Positions 52,558 to 62,332 of a DNA stretch of 64,000 nucleotides are shown here, one piece after another. The stretch lies in assembly GCF_000515335.1 (NCBI RefSeq), contig NZ_KI911563.1, forward strand, positions 2,368,355 to 2,432,354, in the 5' to 3' direction. Position numbers and translations under genes: made by a program. Source of the stretch: Cohnella panacarvi Gsoil 349 (GTDB lineage: Bacteria; Bacillota; Bacilli; Paenibacillales; Paenibacillaceae). Each line of letters begins with the position of its first letter. Position 1 is the stretch's first letter. The notes under the pieces are model-generated. The model saw nothing but the letters and a program-made list of their open reading frames with translations. It had not been told where the DNA came from and did not search any database.

Positions 52558-53412
52558 TCAAAACGATATAAGAGACCGTTTACGCCCTTCGAACGCGGCC
52601 AAGTGCGTATATCCGATTCTGTGCAGCAACTCTCTCGCTTCAGCCCCTTTTTGCCCTACTTTATCGGGGTGATGCGCGTCGGAGCCGTACGTGACGGGAA
52701 TGTCCAGCGCCTTCGCGCGCGCCAGGATCCGCTCCGAAGGGTATTGCTCTTTGCACGGCGCGTGAATGCCCGCCACGTTCAGCTCGAAAGCGAGCCCGTG
52801 CTTCTTCACCGCTTGCAAAGCCGCTTCCTCTAGCTCCGTCACGTCCTCCTCCGGCGGTCTAGCGAACCTCTTAATGGCGTCGATATGGCCGATATAGTCG
52901 TAGAAACCGGTCGCTGCCGCTTTCTGGATCGCGTCGAAGTACTGGGCGTACGCATCGACGACGCGGCGCCCTTCCCACCGATGGGCTTGGCGGAAGTCCG
53001 TCACGTCCCACGTCCCGAGAAAATGCACCGATCCGATCACGTAGTCCCACGGGTATCCCTTGACGATCGCCTCGATTTTATCCTCGAAACCTTCGACGTA
53101 ATCGCCCTCGAGACCAACCCGCACCGAGATCCGATCTTTATACTTCTCTTTCAAGCGGAAGCACTCTTCCACGTAACGAGGCAGCTCGTCCATCGGCATC
53201 GCGATGTCGGGATGCTCCTCTTGCGACAGGTTGACCAGAGGCATATGGTCGGACAAGCCGATTTGCTTCATCCCTTGCGCGACCGCGCTTTGCACGTACT
53301 CTTCCAGCTCGCCGATCGCGTGACCGCATCGCACGTTGTGCGTATGATAGTCGATCGGCATCCCTTGCGCCCGATCCCCGCTCACGTTCTCGTTCGTCGT
53401 CATGGCCGTCAC
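52558..53412 (-). CDS. hisJ: histidinol-phosphatase, PHP family
   Basis: The 284-residue HisJ/HisK-type enzyme removes phosphate from L-histidinol-phosphate. PHP metal motifs DYHTHNVRCGHA, GLSDHMPLV, EGDYVEG, VIGSVHFLG and YGSDAHHPD are present. It replaces the HAD phosphatase used by other bacteria. GTG 53412 touches the hisIE stop; ATG 53403 is an equal alternative. Last his gene. Confidence 0.92.
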   Translation of the reverse strand: MTAMTTNENVSGDRAQGMPIDYHTHNVRCGHAIGELEEYVQSAVAQGMKQIGLSDHMPLVNLSQEEHPDIAMPMDELPRYVEECFRLKEKYKDRISVRVGLEGDYVEGFEDKIEAIVKGYPWDYVIGSVHFLGTWDVTDFRQAHRWEGRRVVDAYAQYFDAIQKAAATGFYDYIGHIDAIKRFARPPEEDVTELEEAALQAVKKHGLAFELNVAGIHAPCKEQYPSERILARAKALDIPVTYGSDAHHPDKVGQKGAEARELLHRIGYTHLAAFEGRKRSLISF

Positions 53413-54093
53413 CTAGTCTTTCTTGACCGGCTTGCGGTGCCGGAACTCCAGCTCCTCCAGCACGTCGTCGAACGGAATGCCTTGCTCGCGCAGCAGCACC
53501 ATCAGGTGGAAAATAAGGTCCGCCGCCTCGCCGCGCAGCTCCTTCGCGTCGCGCTTCATCGCCGCGATGATCACTTCCGCTGATTCCTCTCCGACTTTCT
53601 TCAGAATCTTCTCGACGCCCTTGTTGAACAAGTACGTCGTATACGCGCCTTCCGGACGCTCCGCGTCGCGCTGGGCGATCGTCGCCTCCAGGCGGCTGAG
53701 CGGACCGAAGCGGTCTGCTTCCGCTTGCGCTTCCTGGGCTTCGCCTTCGGCAGGTTCCGCCGAACGGTAGAAGCAGCTGTACGCGCCGGTGTGGCAAGCC
53801 GGGCCTTGCTGCCAAACTTTCACGAGGAGCGTGTCGCCGTCGCAATCGTAAGACAAAGACTCGATTCGCTGCGTATGTCCGCTCGTCGCGCCTTTGTTCC
53901 ATAGCTCGTTGCGCGAACGGCTCCAGAACCACGTCTGCCCGCTTTCCAGCGATAGACGAAGCGATTCTTTATTCATGTAGGCCAGCATCAACACTTCTTT
54001 GCTGAGCGCGTCCTGCACGACCGCCGGCACGAGACCGTCCGCGTTCCAGGCGATCTGCTCCAGCAAGCCGTTCTCTTTAAACTTCGCCGTCAT
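53413..54093 (-). CDS. hisIE: bifunctional phosphoribosyl-AMP cyclohydrolase / -ATP pyrophosphatase
   Basis: The 226-residue fusion performs steps 2 and 3 of histidine synthesis. N-terminal HisI ([49 protein letters not shown] with zinc Cys/Asp residues) is joined by an Ala/Glu-rich linker (about residues 118-128) to C-terminal HisE ([31 protein letters not shown]). The start overlaps hisF by 4 bp. Confidence 0.96.
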   Translation of the reverse strand: MTAKFKENGLLEQIAWNADGLVPAVVQDALSKEVLMLAYMNKESLRLSLESGQTWFWSRSRNELWNKGATSGHTQRIESLSYDCDGDTLLVKVWQQGPACHTGAYSCFYRSAEPAEGEAQEAQAEADRFGPLSRLEATIAQRDAERPEGAYTTYLFNKGVEKILKKVGEESAEVIIAAMKRDAKELRGEAADLIFHLMVLLREQGIPFDDVLEELEFRHRKPVKKD

Positions 54094-54848
54094 CGTACGT
54101 TCACTCCCTTGGCGCGCAAAGCATCCTTAACCTCTTGCACCGTAATTTCTTTAAAGTGGAAAATGCTCGCCGCCAGTCCCGCATCGGCGTCAGCTTCAGC
54201 GAATACGTCGACGAAATGCTCCGCGTTCCCCGCTCCGCCCGAAGCGATAACGGGAATGCCTACGCTATTCGATACCGCGCGCGTCAGCGCGATGTCGAAG
54301 CCGTTCTTGGTGCCGTCCGCGTCCATGCTCGTCAGCAGCAGCTCGCCTGCCCCGCGACGCTCCGCTTCCTGCGCCCAGGCGATCGCGCGCAGCCCCGTCG
54401 GGTTACGGCCGCCGTGCGTGTACACTTCCCAATCGTTCCAATCGGCGTTCCACTTGGCGTCGATCGCCACGACGATGCATTGAGCGCCGAACACGCGCGA
54501 GCCTTCGTTGATCAAATCCGGCGTGCGCACCGCCGACGTATTGATGCCGATTTTGTCCGCGCCGGCGCGCAACAGCCGCTTCATGTCTTCGACCGTGGAG
54601 ATGCCCCCGGCGACGGTGAACGGGATCGTGATCTCGCCGGCCGTCCGCTTGACGACTTCGACAATCGCCGCGCGACCTTCGACGGAAGCGGTAATATCTA
54701 GAAATACAAGCTCGTCGGCGCCCTCGCGGTCGTAGATGGCCGCAAGCTCGACAGGATCGCCCGCATCGCGCAGATTGACGAAGTTAACGCCCTTAACGAC
54801 GCGTCCGTCTTTCACGTCCAGACATGGAATAATTCGTTTGGCTAACAT
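54090..54848 (-). CDS. hisF: imidazole glycerol phosphate synthase, cyclase subunit
   Basis: The 252-residue half-barrel-repeat protein closes the imidazole ring using ammonia from HisH. Catalytic Asp11 in [14 protein letters not shown] and Asp130 in VVAIDAKWN, with phosphate loops [12 protein letters not shown] and [11 protein letters not shown], are present. 4-bp overlap with hisIE. Confidence 0.97.
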   Translation of the reverse strand: MLAKRIIPCLDVKDGRVVKGVNFVNLRDAGDPVELAAIYDREGADELVFLDITASVEGRAAIVEVVKRTAGEITIPFTVAGGISTVEDMKRLLRAGADKIGINTSAVRTPDLINEGSRVFGAQCIVVAIDAKWNADWNDWEVYTHGGRNPTGLRAIAWAQEAERRGAGELLLTSMDADGTKNGFDIALTRAVSNSVGIPVIASGGAGNAEHFVDVFAEADADAGLAASIFHFKEITVQEVKDALRAKGVNVR

Positions 54849-54863
54849 TGTCCGTTCCTCCTT

Positions 54864-55631
54864 CTACCGCGTCCGCTTCGGATCGCAATAGTCAACGACT
54901 TCCCTATAAGGAAGCGCCCCTCCGAATATATCGAGCGCGCTGCCGATCGTAATGTCCAGCTTGCCGCCGGTGATGTCGCGGAAGCGCTCCAGGTCCGCGA
55001 TCGAGCGCGCGCCTCCCGCGTACGTAGCCGGTATGCGGGTCCATTCCGCCAGCTTCGCCGCCAGCTTCTCCTGAACGCCTTCCCGCTTCCCTTCCACGTC
55101 TACGGCGTGAATGAGGAACTCGTCGCAGTAGCTTTCCAGCTCGCGAACCGTCGCCTCGTTCACCTCCAAATCGCTGAACGTCGTCCATTGGTTCGTGACC
55201 ACGTACCACTTGCCGTCCCGTTCTTTGCAGCTCAGGTCGAGCACGAGCCGCTCCTTGCCGACTTCGGATACGATTTTACGCAAGTTATCCATATGAAGCC
55301 GGCCGTCACGGAATACATACGAGGTCACGATGACGTGCGATGCGCCCTCGCGCAAGTATTCGGACGCATTATCGGCCGTAATGCCTCCGCCGATCTGCAA
55401 CCCTCCCGGATACGCGCGAAGCGCGGACAACGCCGCATCGCGATTGCCCCCGCCCAGCATAATGATATGTCCGCCGGTTAACCCGTCTTCCTTGTATAAC
55501 GAAGCGAAGTAATCCGCTCCGCGTTCGGAGACGAAGTTCTCCACGACTTTGGAAGGATCGGCCTGCAGCGTCTCCCCGACGATCTGCTTCACTTTGCCTT
55601 GATGAATATCGATGCACGGTCTGAACCGCAA
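54864..55631 (-). CDS. hisA: ProFAR isomerase, HisA
   Basis: The 255-residue half-barrel-repeat isomerase starts FRPCIDIHQGKVKQIVG with catalytic Asp8. The sequence (KERDGKWYVVTNQW, the second-half Asp-like region DEFLIHAVDVEGKREGVQEK, YAGGARSIADLERF) is somewhat divergent, of the eukaryotic HIS6-like clade type seen in some Firmicutes. It lies between hisF and hisH as expected. A canonical bacterial HisA would read DLKDG here. Confidence 0.85.
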   Translation of the reverse strand: MRFRPCIDIHQGKVKQIVGETLQADPSKVVENFVSERGADYFASLYKEDGLTGGHIIMLGGGNRDAALSALRAYPGGLQIGGGITADNASEYLREGASHVIVTSYVFRDGRLHMDNLRKIVSEVGKERLVLDLSCKERDGKWYVVTNQWTTFSDLEVNEATVRELESYCDEFLIHAVDVEGKREGVQEKLAAKLAEWTRIPATYAGGARSIADLERFRDITGGKLDITIGSALDIFGGALPYREVVDYCDPKRTR

Positions 55632-55637
55632 CTTCGC

Positions 55638-56255
55638 TCAACCCTTTCTCGCCAGCCGGGTCATCCCGACGAACCTTTCGAGCAGTCGCATACCTAGCGC
55701 CCCGCTCTTCTCCGGATGGAATTGCATGCCGAACAGCGATCCGCGTCCGACGATGGCCGTCACCGGCTGATGATAGTCCGTCACCGCGAGCAAATCCGAC
55801 GGATTTTCCGGCAGAGCGTGGTACGAATGCACGAAATAAACGTGGCTCGGCTCCACGCCCTCGAACAGAGGGCCGGCTTGCTTGAACGCCAGCTCGTTCC
55901 AGCCCATGTGCGGGATCTTGTACGAGCCTTGAAACCGCACGACGCGGCCCGGCAATAGATTCAATCCTCGATGCGTCCCGTGCTCTTCGCTCTCGGTGAA
56001 GAGCAGCTGCATGCCGAGACAAATGCCGAGCAAAGGTTTGCCCGTCGCCGCGTATTGCTTGACCACGGCGTCGAGGCCGGTCTCCCGCAAGTTCGCCATC
56101 GCGTCTCCGAACGCGCCGACTCCCGGGAGAATGGCTCCTTCGGCAGCCAAGATCGTTGCCGGATCGGACGTGACGACCGCTTCGCAGCCGAGCCGTTCCA
56201 CGGCTTTGCTGACGCTGTGCAGGTTGCCCATTCCGTAGTCGATAATGGCGATCAC
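55638..56255 (-). CDS. hisH: imidazole glycerol phosphate synthase, glutaminase subunit
   Basis: The 205-residue class I amidotransferase has nucleophile Cys in PLLGICLGMQLLF and His/Glu in FGMQFHPEKSG. IDYGMGNLHSV at the start is typical of HisH. It supplies ammonia to HisF. The start abuts hisB. Confidence 0.97.
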   Translation of the reverse strand: MIAIIDYGMGNLHSVSKAVERLGCEAVVTSDPATILAAEGAILPGVGAFGDAMANLRETGLDAVVKQYAATGKPLLGICLGMQLLFTESEEHGTHRGLNLLPGRVVRFQGSYKIPHMGWNELAFKQAGPLFEGVEPSHVYFVHSYHALPENPSDLLAVTDYHQPVTAIVGRGSLFGMQFHPEKSGALGMRLLERFVGMTRLARKG

Positions 56256-56864
56256 TTACAGCACTCCTTTCGTGGAGGGCACGCCCTTCACGCGGGGATC
56301 GATGGAGGTCGCTTCGTCCAGCGCGCGGCCGAAAGCTTTGAACACCGCCTCGATCATATGGTGCGTATTGCGTCCATAGTGGACGATGACATGCAGCGTA
56401 ACGCGCGCTTCGAGCGCGAACTTCCACAGGAACTCTTCCACGAGCTCGACCGTGAAGCTGCCGACGGTCGCAGCCGGGAATTCCGCCCGCAGCTCGAAGT
56501 GAGGACGGTTGCTGACATCGATAACGACTTGCGCCAGCGCTTCGTCCATCGGTACGAACACGCTCGCATAGCGCTTGATGCCCGCTTTGTCGCCGAGCGC
56601 TTCGCGCAGCGCTTGGCCGAGGCAGATGCCGATATCCTCGACGGTGTGATGATCGTCGATGTCCACGTCGCCGCGCGCATCGACTTTAAGGTCGAATTGG
56701 CCGTGCTTCGCGAACAAATCCAGCATGTGGTTCAAGAACGGAACGTCCGTCTCGAGCGATACGTCTCCCGAGCCGTCCACGCCTAGCGACAGCGTGATAT
56801 CCGTCTCGTTCGTGCGGCGGGACACCGCCCCGCTGCGGCCTTGCTTCGTTTCCCATTCACTCAT
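56256..56864 (-). CDS. hisB: imidazoleglycerol-phosphate dehydratase
   Basis: The 202-residue manganese enzyme has both metal-ligand HH motifs: [16 protein letters not shown] (about 70-85) and [20 protein letters not shown] (about 162-181). [18 protein letters not shown] is also conserved. Monofunctional, with no phosphatase domain, consistent with HisJ in the operon. Confidence 0.97.
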   Translation of the reverse strand: MSEWETKQGRSGAVSRRTNETDITLSLGVDGSGDVSLETDVPFLNHMLDLFAKHGQFDLKVDARGDVDIDDHHTVEDIGICLGQALREALGDKAGIKRYASVFVPMDEALAQVVIDVSNRPHFELRAEFPAATVGSFTVELVEEFLWKFALEARVTLHVIVHYGRNTHHMIEAVFKAFGRALDEATSIDPRVKGVPSTKGVL

Positions 56865-58151
56865 TTAAGATTCCCGTCCTTCCAATCGGATTTCGACGGC
56901 GCGCGCATGCCCTTCAAGCCCTTCATGGCGGGCAAGCGCGGCGATGCCGGCTGCGTCTCTTAACAATGCTTCCTTGCTGTATCGAATCAAGCTGGATTTC
57001 TTCATGAAGTCGTCCACGTTCAGCGGCGACGAGAACCGCGCCGTGCCGTTCGTCGGCAGAATGTGGTTCGGTCCAGCGAAGTAATCGCCGACCGGTTCGG
57101 AGCTGTAAGGGCCGAGGAAGATCGCCCCCGCCGTCTCGATGCGTCCGAGCAGCTCCATCGGCTCCTCCGTCATCACTTCCAAGTGCTCCGGCGCCAGTTG
57201 GTTCACGACCTCCACGCCTTCGCTTAGACTATCCACAACGAGAATCGCGCCGTACTGCTCCAGCGACTTGCGCGCGATGTCGGCGCGCGGCAGCGTCGCT
57301 ACTTGGCGGTCCAATTCAGCGGCGACCGCCTCTGCCAACGCTTGCGACGGCGTGACAAGCACCGCCGACGCCATCTCGTCGTGCTCCGCTTGCGACAGCA
57401 TATCCGCGGCAATGTAACGCGGATCGGCGCTATCGTCCGCCAGCACGGCAATCTCGCTCGGGCCCGCGATGCTGTCGATGTCGACCGCGCCGAACACGGC
57501 GCGTTTCGCCAGCGCCACGTAGATATTGCCGGGTCCGCAGATTTTATCGACGGCGGGGATGCTCGCCGTCCCGTAGGCCAGCGCGGCTACCGCTTGGGCG
57601 CCGCCGACCCGGTACATCTCCGTCACGCCCGCTTCCGCGGCCGCCACGAGAATGTACGGGTCGATCCCTTCGCGCCCGCCCGTCGCCGGCGGCGTTACAA
57701 GCGCGATCTCCGGCACCCCGGCGACCTTCGCCGGCAACACGTTCATGAGCACCGACGACGGATAGGCCGCTTTGCCGCCGGGCACGTACAGCCCGACCCT
57801 GCGCAGCGGTCTATGGACCATGCCCAGCATCGTACCGTCCGGCTGCAAGTCGACCCATGTATTGCGCTTCTGCTTCTCGTGGAACGCCGTAATGTTCGCT
57901 GCCGCCTGGCGGAGCGCCTCCAGAAACTCCGGCTCCACCTTGGCGTAGGCGCCTTGGATTTCCTCTTCGGTCACCCGAAGCTGTCCCGCCGTCAGCGACG
58001 CTTTATCGAATGCCGCCGTATAACGGAGCAACGCTTCGTCGCCTTCGCGGGCAACCGCCTCCACGATCCGCTTAACGGCCTCGTTCTGCTCCGGCGTGCC
58101 GTACTCCACCTTGCGGTCGAGCTTGAAACCTTCCGCTTTTCCTATATACAT
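56865..58151 (-). CDS. hisD: histidinol dehydrogenase
   Basis: The 428-residue zinc enzyme oxidises histidinol to histidine in two NAD-dependent steps. Motifs: [52 protein letters not shown] (catalytic Glu/His pair in the following part) and [25 protein letters not shown] is 10 nt before the ATG. hisB starts right at its stop. Confidence 0.97.
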   Translation of the reverse strand: MYIGKAEGFKLDRKVEYGTPEQNEAVKRIVEAVAREGDEALLRYTAAFDKASLTAGQLRVTEEEIQGAYAKVEPEFLEALRQAAANITAFHEKQKRNTWVDLQPDGTMLGMVHRPLRRVGLYVPGGKAAYPSSVLMNVLPAKVAGVPEIALVTPPATGGREGIDPYILVAAAEAGVTEMYRVGGAQAVAALAYGTASIPAVDKICGPGNIYVALAKRAVFGAVDIDSIAGPSEIAVLADDSADPRYIAADMLSQAEHDEMASAVLVTPSQALAEAVAAELDRQVATLPRADIARKSLEQYGAILVVDSLSEGVEVVNQLAPEHLEVMTEEPMELLGRIETAGAIFLGPYSSEPVGDYFAGPNHILPTNGTARFSSPLNVDDFMKKSSLIRYSKEALLRDAAGIAALARHEGLEGHARAVEIRLEGRES

Positions 58152-58183
58152 CCGTGTGCGACCTCCGATCCGTTCAATTCCCT

Positions 58184-58819
58184 TTATACGCTAACCTGGA
58201 TTACCGTACTGAGCCGATCGCACAGTTCCTGAATCGCCGTGTTTTTCAATCGGTAGCTTACTCGGTTCGCGATCAGCCTGCTCGTGACTTGGAACAGCGT
58301 CTCCATCTCGACCAGACCGTTCTCCCGCAGCGTCGTCCCCGTCTCGACCATATCGACGATCCGATCCGCCAAGCCGATGAGCGGCGCAAGCTCGATCGAG
58401 CCGTTCAGCTTGATGACCTCCACTTGCTCGCCCTTCTCGCGGTAATACTGGGAAGCGACGTTGGAATACTTCGTCGCGACGCGCGGATGAATGACCGGCT
58501 TCCAGTCCGGCAGTCCGATGACGGACATCCGGCACTTAGCGATGCCAAGGTCGAGCAGCTCGTAGACGTCTTTATTCTCCTCCATCAGCACGTCCTTGCC
58601 GACGATGCCGATGTCCGCGACGCCGTACTCGACATACGTCGGGACATCGACCGGTTTGGCCATGATGAACTCCATGTTCGCTTCCGGAACGGGAATAATA
58701 AGCTTGCGGGAGTCGTCGAAATCCTCCGGTATCGGTAGCCCTGCTTGGCGGAAGAGCTTGCTCGCTTGCTTATAGATCCGCCCTTTGGGCATGGCAACCT
58801 TCAAGATTCCTTCCGTCAT
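58184..58819 (-). CDS. hisG: ATP phosphoribosyltransferase, short form
   Basis: The 211-residue catalytic subunit performs the first step (ATP plus PRPP). Its short length lacks the C-terminal histidine-binding domain, so it needs HisZ for activity and feedback control. [18 protein letters not shown] and the PRPP site [16 protein letters not shown] are present. The ATG overlaps the hisZ stop by 4 bp. Confidence 0.97.
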   Translation of the reverse strand: MTEGILKVAMPKGRIYKQASKLFRQAGLPIPEDFDDSRKLIIPVPEANMEFIMAKPVDVPTYVEYGVADIGIVGKDVLMEENKDVYELLDLGIAKCRMSVIGLPDWKPVIHPRVATKYSNVASQYYREKGEQVEVIKLNGSIELAPLIGLADRIVDMVETGTTLRENGLVEMETLFQVTSRLIANRVSYRLKNTAIQELCDRLSTVIQVSV

Positions 58820-60042
58820 GCTTGACCCTCCTTCCCGTTCACCAGAACCAACCGATCGTATTCGACGCCTCTAAATTCAAAGGGACGATTCGTTAAATAT
58901 TCGGCGATCTCCAGCCCGACAAGGCTATCGAGTTGTTCTCCCGTTACTAACGCCGTAACGACGGTCTCTCCGCTTGTCCTGCGTATCGTCGCTTCCTTAA
59001 GCGCCTCCGCCTTATCGTCTTGCACGTAGGCGACCAACGTCCTTCTGGCATCGTCCGCCTCGTCAGGGACCACTTCCATAATCCGCGTCGTCTTGAGCGC
59101 GAAGCCCGTCGCAGGCGCAGGCCGGCCGAATTGCGCGAGCAGATTGTCGTAACGTCCTCCGCTGCACACCGGAAATCCGAGGTTGGACGCATAGCCTTCG
59201 AAAGTCATTCCCGTGTAGTAAGAGAAATCCCCGATCATCGTGAGATCGATCAGCACGTGCTCCTGCACGCCGTACGCGGAAAGATTATCCCATATTTCGC
59301 ACAGGTGCCGGATCGCCGCTTGGGCGCTTGCGTTGCTGCTAAGCTCGAGCGCATGGCTGCATACCTCCTGCCCGCCGCGCAGTCGCAGGATCCCTTCCAG
59401 CTCTTCCCGAACCGAATCGCCGATCACAAGCTTGCGCAGAAAATCGCGATAGCCGACATGATCCCGCTGAAGCAAACATTCTTTGAGCGCCTCTTGCTCG
59501 CCGGAGCGGCCCGGCAACGTCTCTTCGAACAGCCCGTTCAGAAAGCCCACGTGTCCGATCGCGATCTTGAAAGCCGGAACGCCCGCAGCCTGCAGCGAGG
59601 CGATGGCCAGCGCGATCACTTCCGCATCCGCCTCGGGAGAAGCGTCTCCGACCAGTTCGACGCCGGTCTGGAAAAACTCCGCTTCCCGCCCCCCCTTATC
59701 CTCGAAAGCCCGGAATACGTTCCCGTGATAACTAAGCCTTAGCGGAAACTGCTTATCCTTCAACAGAGATCCGACGACGCGCGCGATCGGAGCCGTCATG
59801 TCCGAACGCAGCACGATCGTCGTGCCTTTCTGATTAAGCAGTTTAAATAGCTTCTGATCCGACGTTGCGCTCGCGACGCCGACCGTATCGTAATACTCGA
59901 TCGTAGGCGTCATAATCTGCTCGTAGCCCCATCGCTGCATGCAGTCCAGCACGTTCCGCTCGATGCGGCGCAGCTTCGCCACGGCATGCGGCAAATAATC
60001 TTTGACGCCTGTCGGTTTCTCGAAAACTTTTGGTTTAGACAC
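58816..60042 (-). CDS. hisZ: ATP phosphoribosyltransferase regulatory subunit
   Basis: The HisRS paralogue without tRNA ligation; it binds histidine and activates short HisG. Motifs: [48 protein letters not shown] (class II aaRS-like) and [18 protein letters not shown] 60042 has GAGGG 8 nt upstream and gives [12 protein letters not shown]; the longer ATG start at 60072 is less likely. First gene of the operon. Confidence 0.95.
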   Translation of the reverse strand: MSKPKVFEKPTGVKDYLPHAVAKLRRIERNVLDCMQRWGYEQIMTPTIEYYDTVGVASATSDQKLFKLLNQKGTTIVLRSDMTAPIARVVGSLLKDKQFPLRLSYHGNVFRAFEDKGGREAEFFQTGVELVGDASPEADAEVIALAIASLQAAGVPAFKIAIGHVGFLNGLFEETLPGRSGEQEALKECLLQRDHVGYRDFLRKLVIGDSVREELEGILRLRGGQEVCSHALELSSNASAQAAIRHLCEIWDNLSAYGVQEHVLIDLTMIGDFSYYTGMTFEGYASNLGFPVCSGGRYDNLLAQFGRPAPATGFALKTTRIMEVVPDEADDARRTLVAYVQDDKAEALKEATIRRTSGETVVTALVTGEQLDSLVGLEIAEYLTNRPFEFRGVEYDRLVLVNGKEGQA

Positions 60043-60136
60043 CCTGCGCACCCTCGTTTCTACGCCTTGCATTTTACTTTATTACATTAAAGCGATAACA
60101 AGTTACCATACTGCCAAAATGAAGAAGTTAGTCGTA

Positions 60137-60165
60137 ATCTTATCATGCCTCATCTTGCGCGTCAA
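60137..60165 (-). promoter_or_regulatory. promoter of the histidine operon
   Basis: TTGACG (60160-60165) and TAAGAT (60137-60142) on the minus strand are exactly 17 bp apart. The leader to hisZ is about 90 nt, too short for a T-box. Confidence 0.75.
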
Positions 60166-60208
60166 CCCATTACGCCCTAAGCAGGCGCTCTCCCAATCAA
60201 GACAAAAA

Positions 60209-60237
60209 CCGCTTGGTCGCCTCGCGGCGACAAGCGG
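60209..60237 (-). terminator. terminator of the exported FAD protein gene
   Basis: CCGCTTG/CAAGCGG with inner GTCGCC/GGCGAC and TCGC loop, followed by T5 on the minus strand, 9 bp after the stop. Confidence 0.9.
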
Positions 60238-60245
60238 TCGTTTCC

Positions 60246-62159
60246 TTAATGAATTTTGGCGCCGGCTACATTCTCCGCAAGATCCCGAATGATCATGAAC
60301 GCCTCGCCGTTCGTCAGCTTATTCGGATCGGCGAAGTCTTTGACCGTCTGCTTCCGAATCCAACCTTGCCCGATCAGCCAATCCGATGCTTGATCCATCG
60401 ATACGTCCCGATCCGAAGCGCGGGCAATGGCGTACGCGGCGTCTTCCCATCTCAGGTTAGCCGAGTCCGCATTCAACAAGGTCGCGATGTCTTGCTTCGA
60501 CTGCATGGACGGATACTTCTTCTGCAGCTTGCGGTACACGTTGGCGAACCGTTTCGGATTCGACGGCTCATCAAGCGCCCAGGCCTTGTTATCGTAGCCG
60601 CCGACCGTCGCGAAGATGCTGACCGCCGCTAGCAAACCTTCGTAATTCTTATGCTTCATATACTCGGGTTTGGCGAACGGTCTCATTCTTAAGTCCATGC
60701 CTTGTTTAGTCAGACGATCGCGCAGTTCCTTCATATCCGCGCTCGAACGCGACAGCTCGCGCAGCGACTTGTTCTTGTCCTTCGCCAGCTTCGCCGCGGC
60801 GCCCGCGGCTTCGCCCGTCGCCATTCCGAGCGGAATGACGCGCGCGCTTCCGTGAGGCAGCGTATCGAAGCTTGCGGACCGTCCCACGACGAGCAACCCG
60901 TCGATGCGTTTAGGTACGAGCGTACGGAATGGAACGCCGTACTGCTCCGGAATCATTAAGATCGATCCGACCGTGACCGAACCCGGATTGCTGGTGCTGG
61001 AGCCTTGAATGTCGACCTCGTAAGAACCGTAGGCGATCGCGTCCGGGAAATCCCGGTTCTCCATCAGATCGGCGATCGTCAGCCGGTATTCCCCGACGAT
61101 ATGCCTCGATTCCCGCACGTACAGCTCCGATGCGACCCCTGCGTAGGTCACGTTACGGAAAGGCTTGTATTTCTTCTTCAAATAATCAACGATCAACGGC
61201 GCTTCCTTCGTGCCGATCTTGATGCCCTCTTCCAGCGACGCCGGATCCAGCGGATCGATGCCGTAAATCTGCATCGTGTTCAGCAAGATCGTATTATCGT
61301 CTTGTCGGCCGATATTCAGGCTGCGGATCCGCACGCGATCCGGATTCGATGACGGATACTCCCTCGCGTTGCTATACCCCCAGATACTCCTTGAATCGGA
61401 GCCGACTCCGGGATAGTTCCGCATGGCCTGCCATACGTCGTCCGTAACTCCGGCGATTTTGAAGACGAGGGTTACCGCAATGCGGTTGTCGGAAGGCTCG
61501 CCAAGATCTTCGCGAAGAAGCGTGAAGGGCACGCCGGCCGCAGCGGCGACATCCGCATCTTGAGTCGCGTCAATTACAGCTCCGGCGCGAACCGTAAGCG
61601 GCTTCCCGTTGTCTCTCAAGATGTTCATTCCGACGACTTTCGAACCTTCTAATACAGGCGTAACCTTCGCGTTCATCAGCAGATCGATATTTTTCTCGTC
61701 CTGCACGAGCTTCTGGAACGCGTTCGCCGCCCGGTTCACATCGAACGAGGTGCCCTCGATCATCTCGTACCATTCTTGATAGATGCCCTTATTCAACGTT
61801 TTCTCCGGGTACTTGCCCTTCACGACCGGAGACTTGTTCATGTCCAATGAGTTAAGGCCGCCAAGCGTCATCAGACCGCCAAGCCTATTCCGCTTACGCG
61901 GCTCGACAAGCAGCGTTTTCAACCCGTTGCGAGCAGCCGATACCGCCGCCGTAATTCCCTCCGGATCCGTGCCGACCACGATAACGTCGTACGTCGCGGA
62001 CGGCGATCCTGCCTGGACCAATGGGACGGGCTTAATCTTAACGTCATAGGAAGCGGCGAACGGTTGCGGCATGAGCACGAAAATGACAATGGCGAGAACC
62101 AGCAGCGTTCTTGCGTATTTCAGGACTTGGATGGCGTTGGAACGCTTTTTTGATTTCAT
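60246..62159 (-). CDS. exported FAD-dependent oxidoreductase with C-terminal SLH-like region
   Basis: The 637-residue protein has a signal-anchor (VLKYARTLLVLAIVIFVLMP) then an FAD_oxidored-type domain: YDVIVVGTDPEGITAAVSAA (dinucleotide loop, GTDPEG instead of GxGxxG), GAVIDATQDADVAA, GLLVVGRSASFDTLPHGSAR and PLGMATGEAAGAAA. The last 110 residues resemble S-layer homology/EF-type repeats (EDAAYAIARASDRDV, LTNGEAFMIIRDL). ATG 62159 has AGAAGGG upstream. Divergent from a paralogue at 62333. The substrate is unknown. Confidence 0.8.
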   Translation of the reverse strand: MKSKKRSNAIQVLKYARTLLVLAIVIFVLMPQPFAASYDVKIKPVPLVQAGSPSATYDVIVVGTDPEGITAAVSAARNGLKTLLVEPRKRNRLGGLMTLGGLNSLDMNKSPVVKGKYPEKTLNKGIYQEWYEMIEGTSFDVNRAANAFQKLVQDEKNIDLLMNAKVTPVLEGSKVVGMNILRDNGKPLTVRAGAVIDATQDADVAAAAGVPFTLLREDLGEPSDNRIAVTLVFKIAGVTDDVWQAMRNYPGVGSDSRSIWGYSNAREYPSSNPDRVRIRSLNIGRQDDNTILLNTMQIYGIDPLDPASLEEGIKIGTKEAPLIVDYLKKKYKPFRNVTYAGVASELYVRESRHIVGEYRLTIADLMENRDFPDAIAYGSYEVDIQGSSTSNPGSVTVGSILMIPEQYGVPFRTLVPKRIDGLLVVGRSASFDTLPHGSARVIPLGMATGEAAGAAAKLAKDKNKSLRELSRSSADMKELRDRLTKQGMDLRMRPFAKPEYMKHKNYEGLLAAVSIFATVGGYDNKAWALDEPSNPKRFANVYRKLQKKYPSMQSKQDIATLLNADSANLRWEDAAYAIARASDRDVSMDQASDWLIGQGWIRKQTVKDFADPNKLTNGEAFMIIRDLAENVAGAKIH

Positions 62160-62332
62160 AACCCTTCTCGCTTTCTCTCTATTTCTCCCACTAATATGTC
62201 GGATTTTCATAACAGAATAACATACAACGGCTCATATTTCGAGCATTGAGCCTTTCAATCTATTTACATCTTACTAGATTTTAGATACCATTTGTGTGCT
62301 ATTGACTTAGATTCATAGGGGGACGACACCGC

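Noticed and set aside
60043-60136. T-box or attenuator in the his leader
   Set aside because: The leader is about 90 nt with no T-box motif, His-codon run or terminator-like hairpin.
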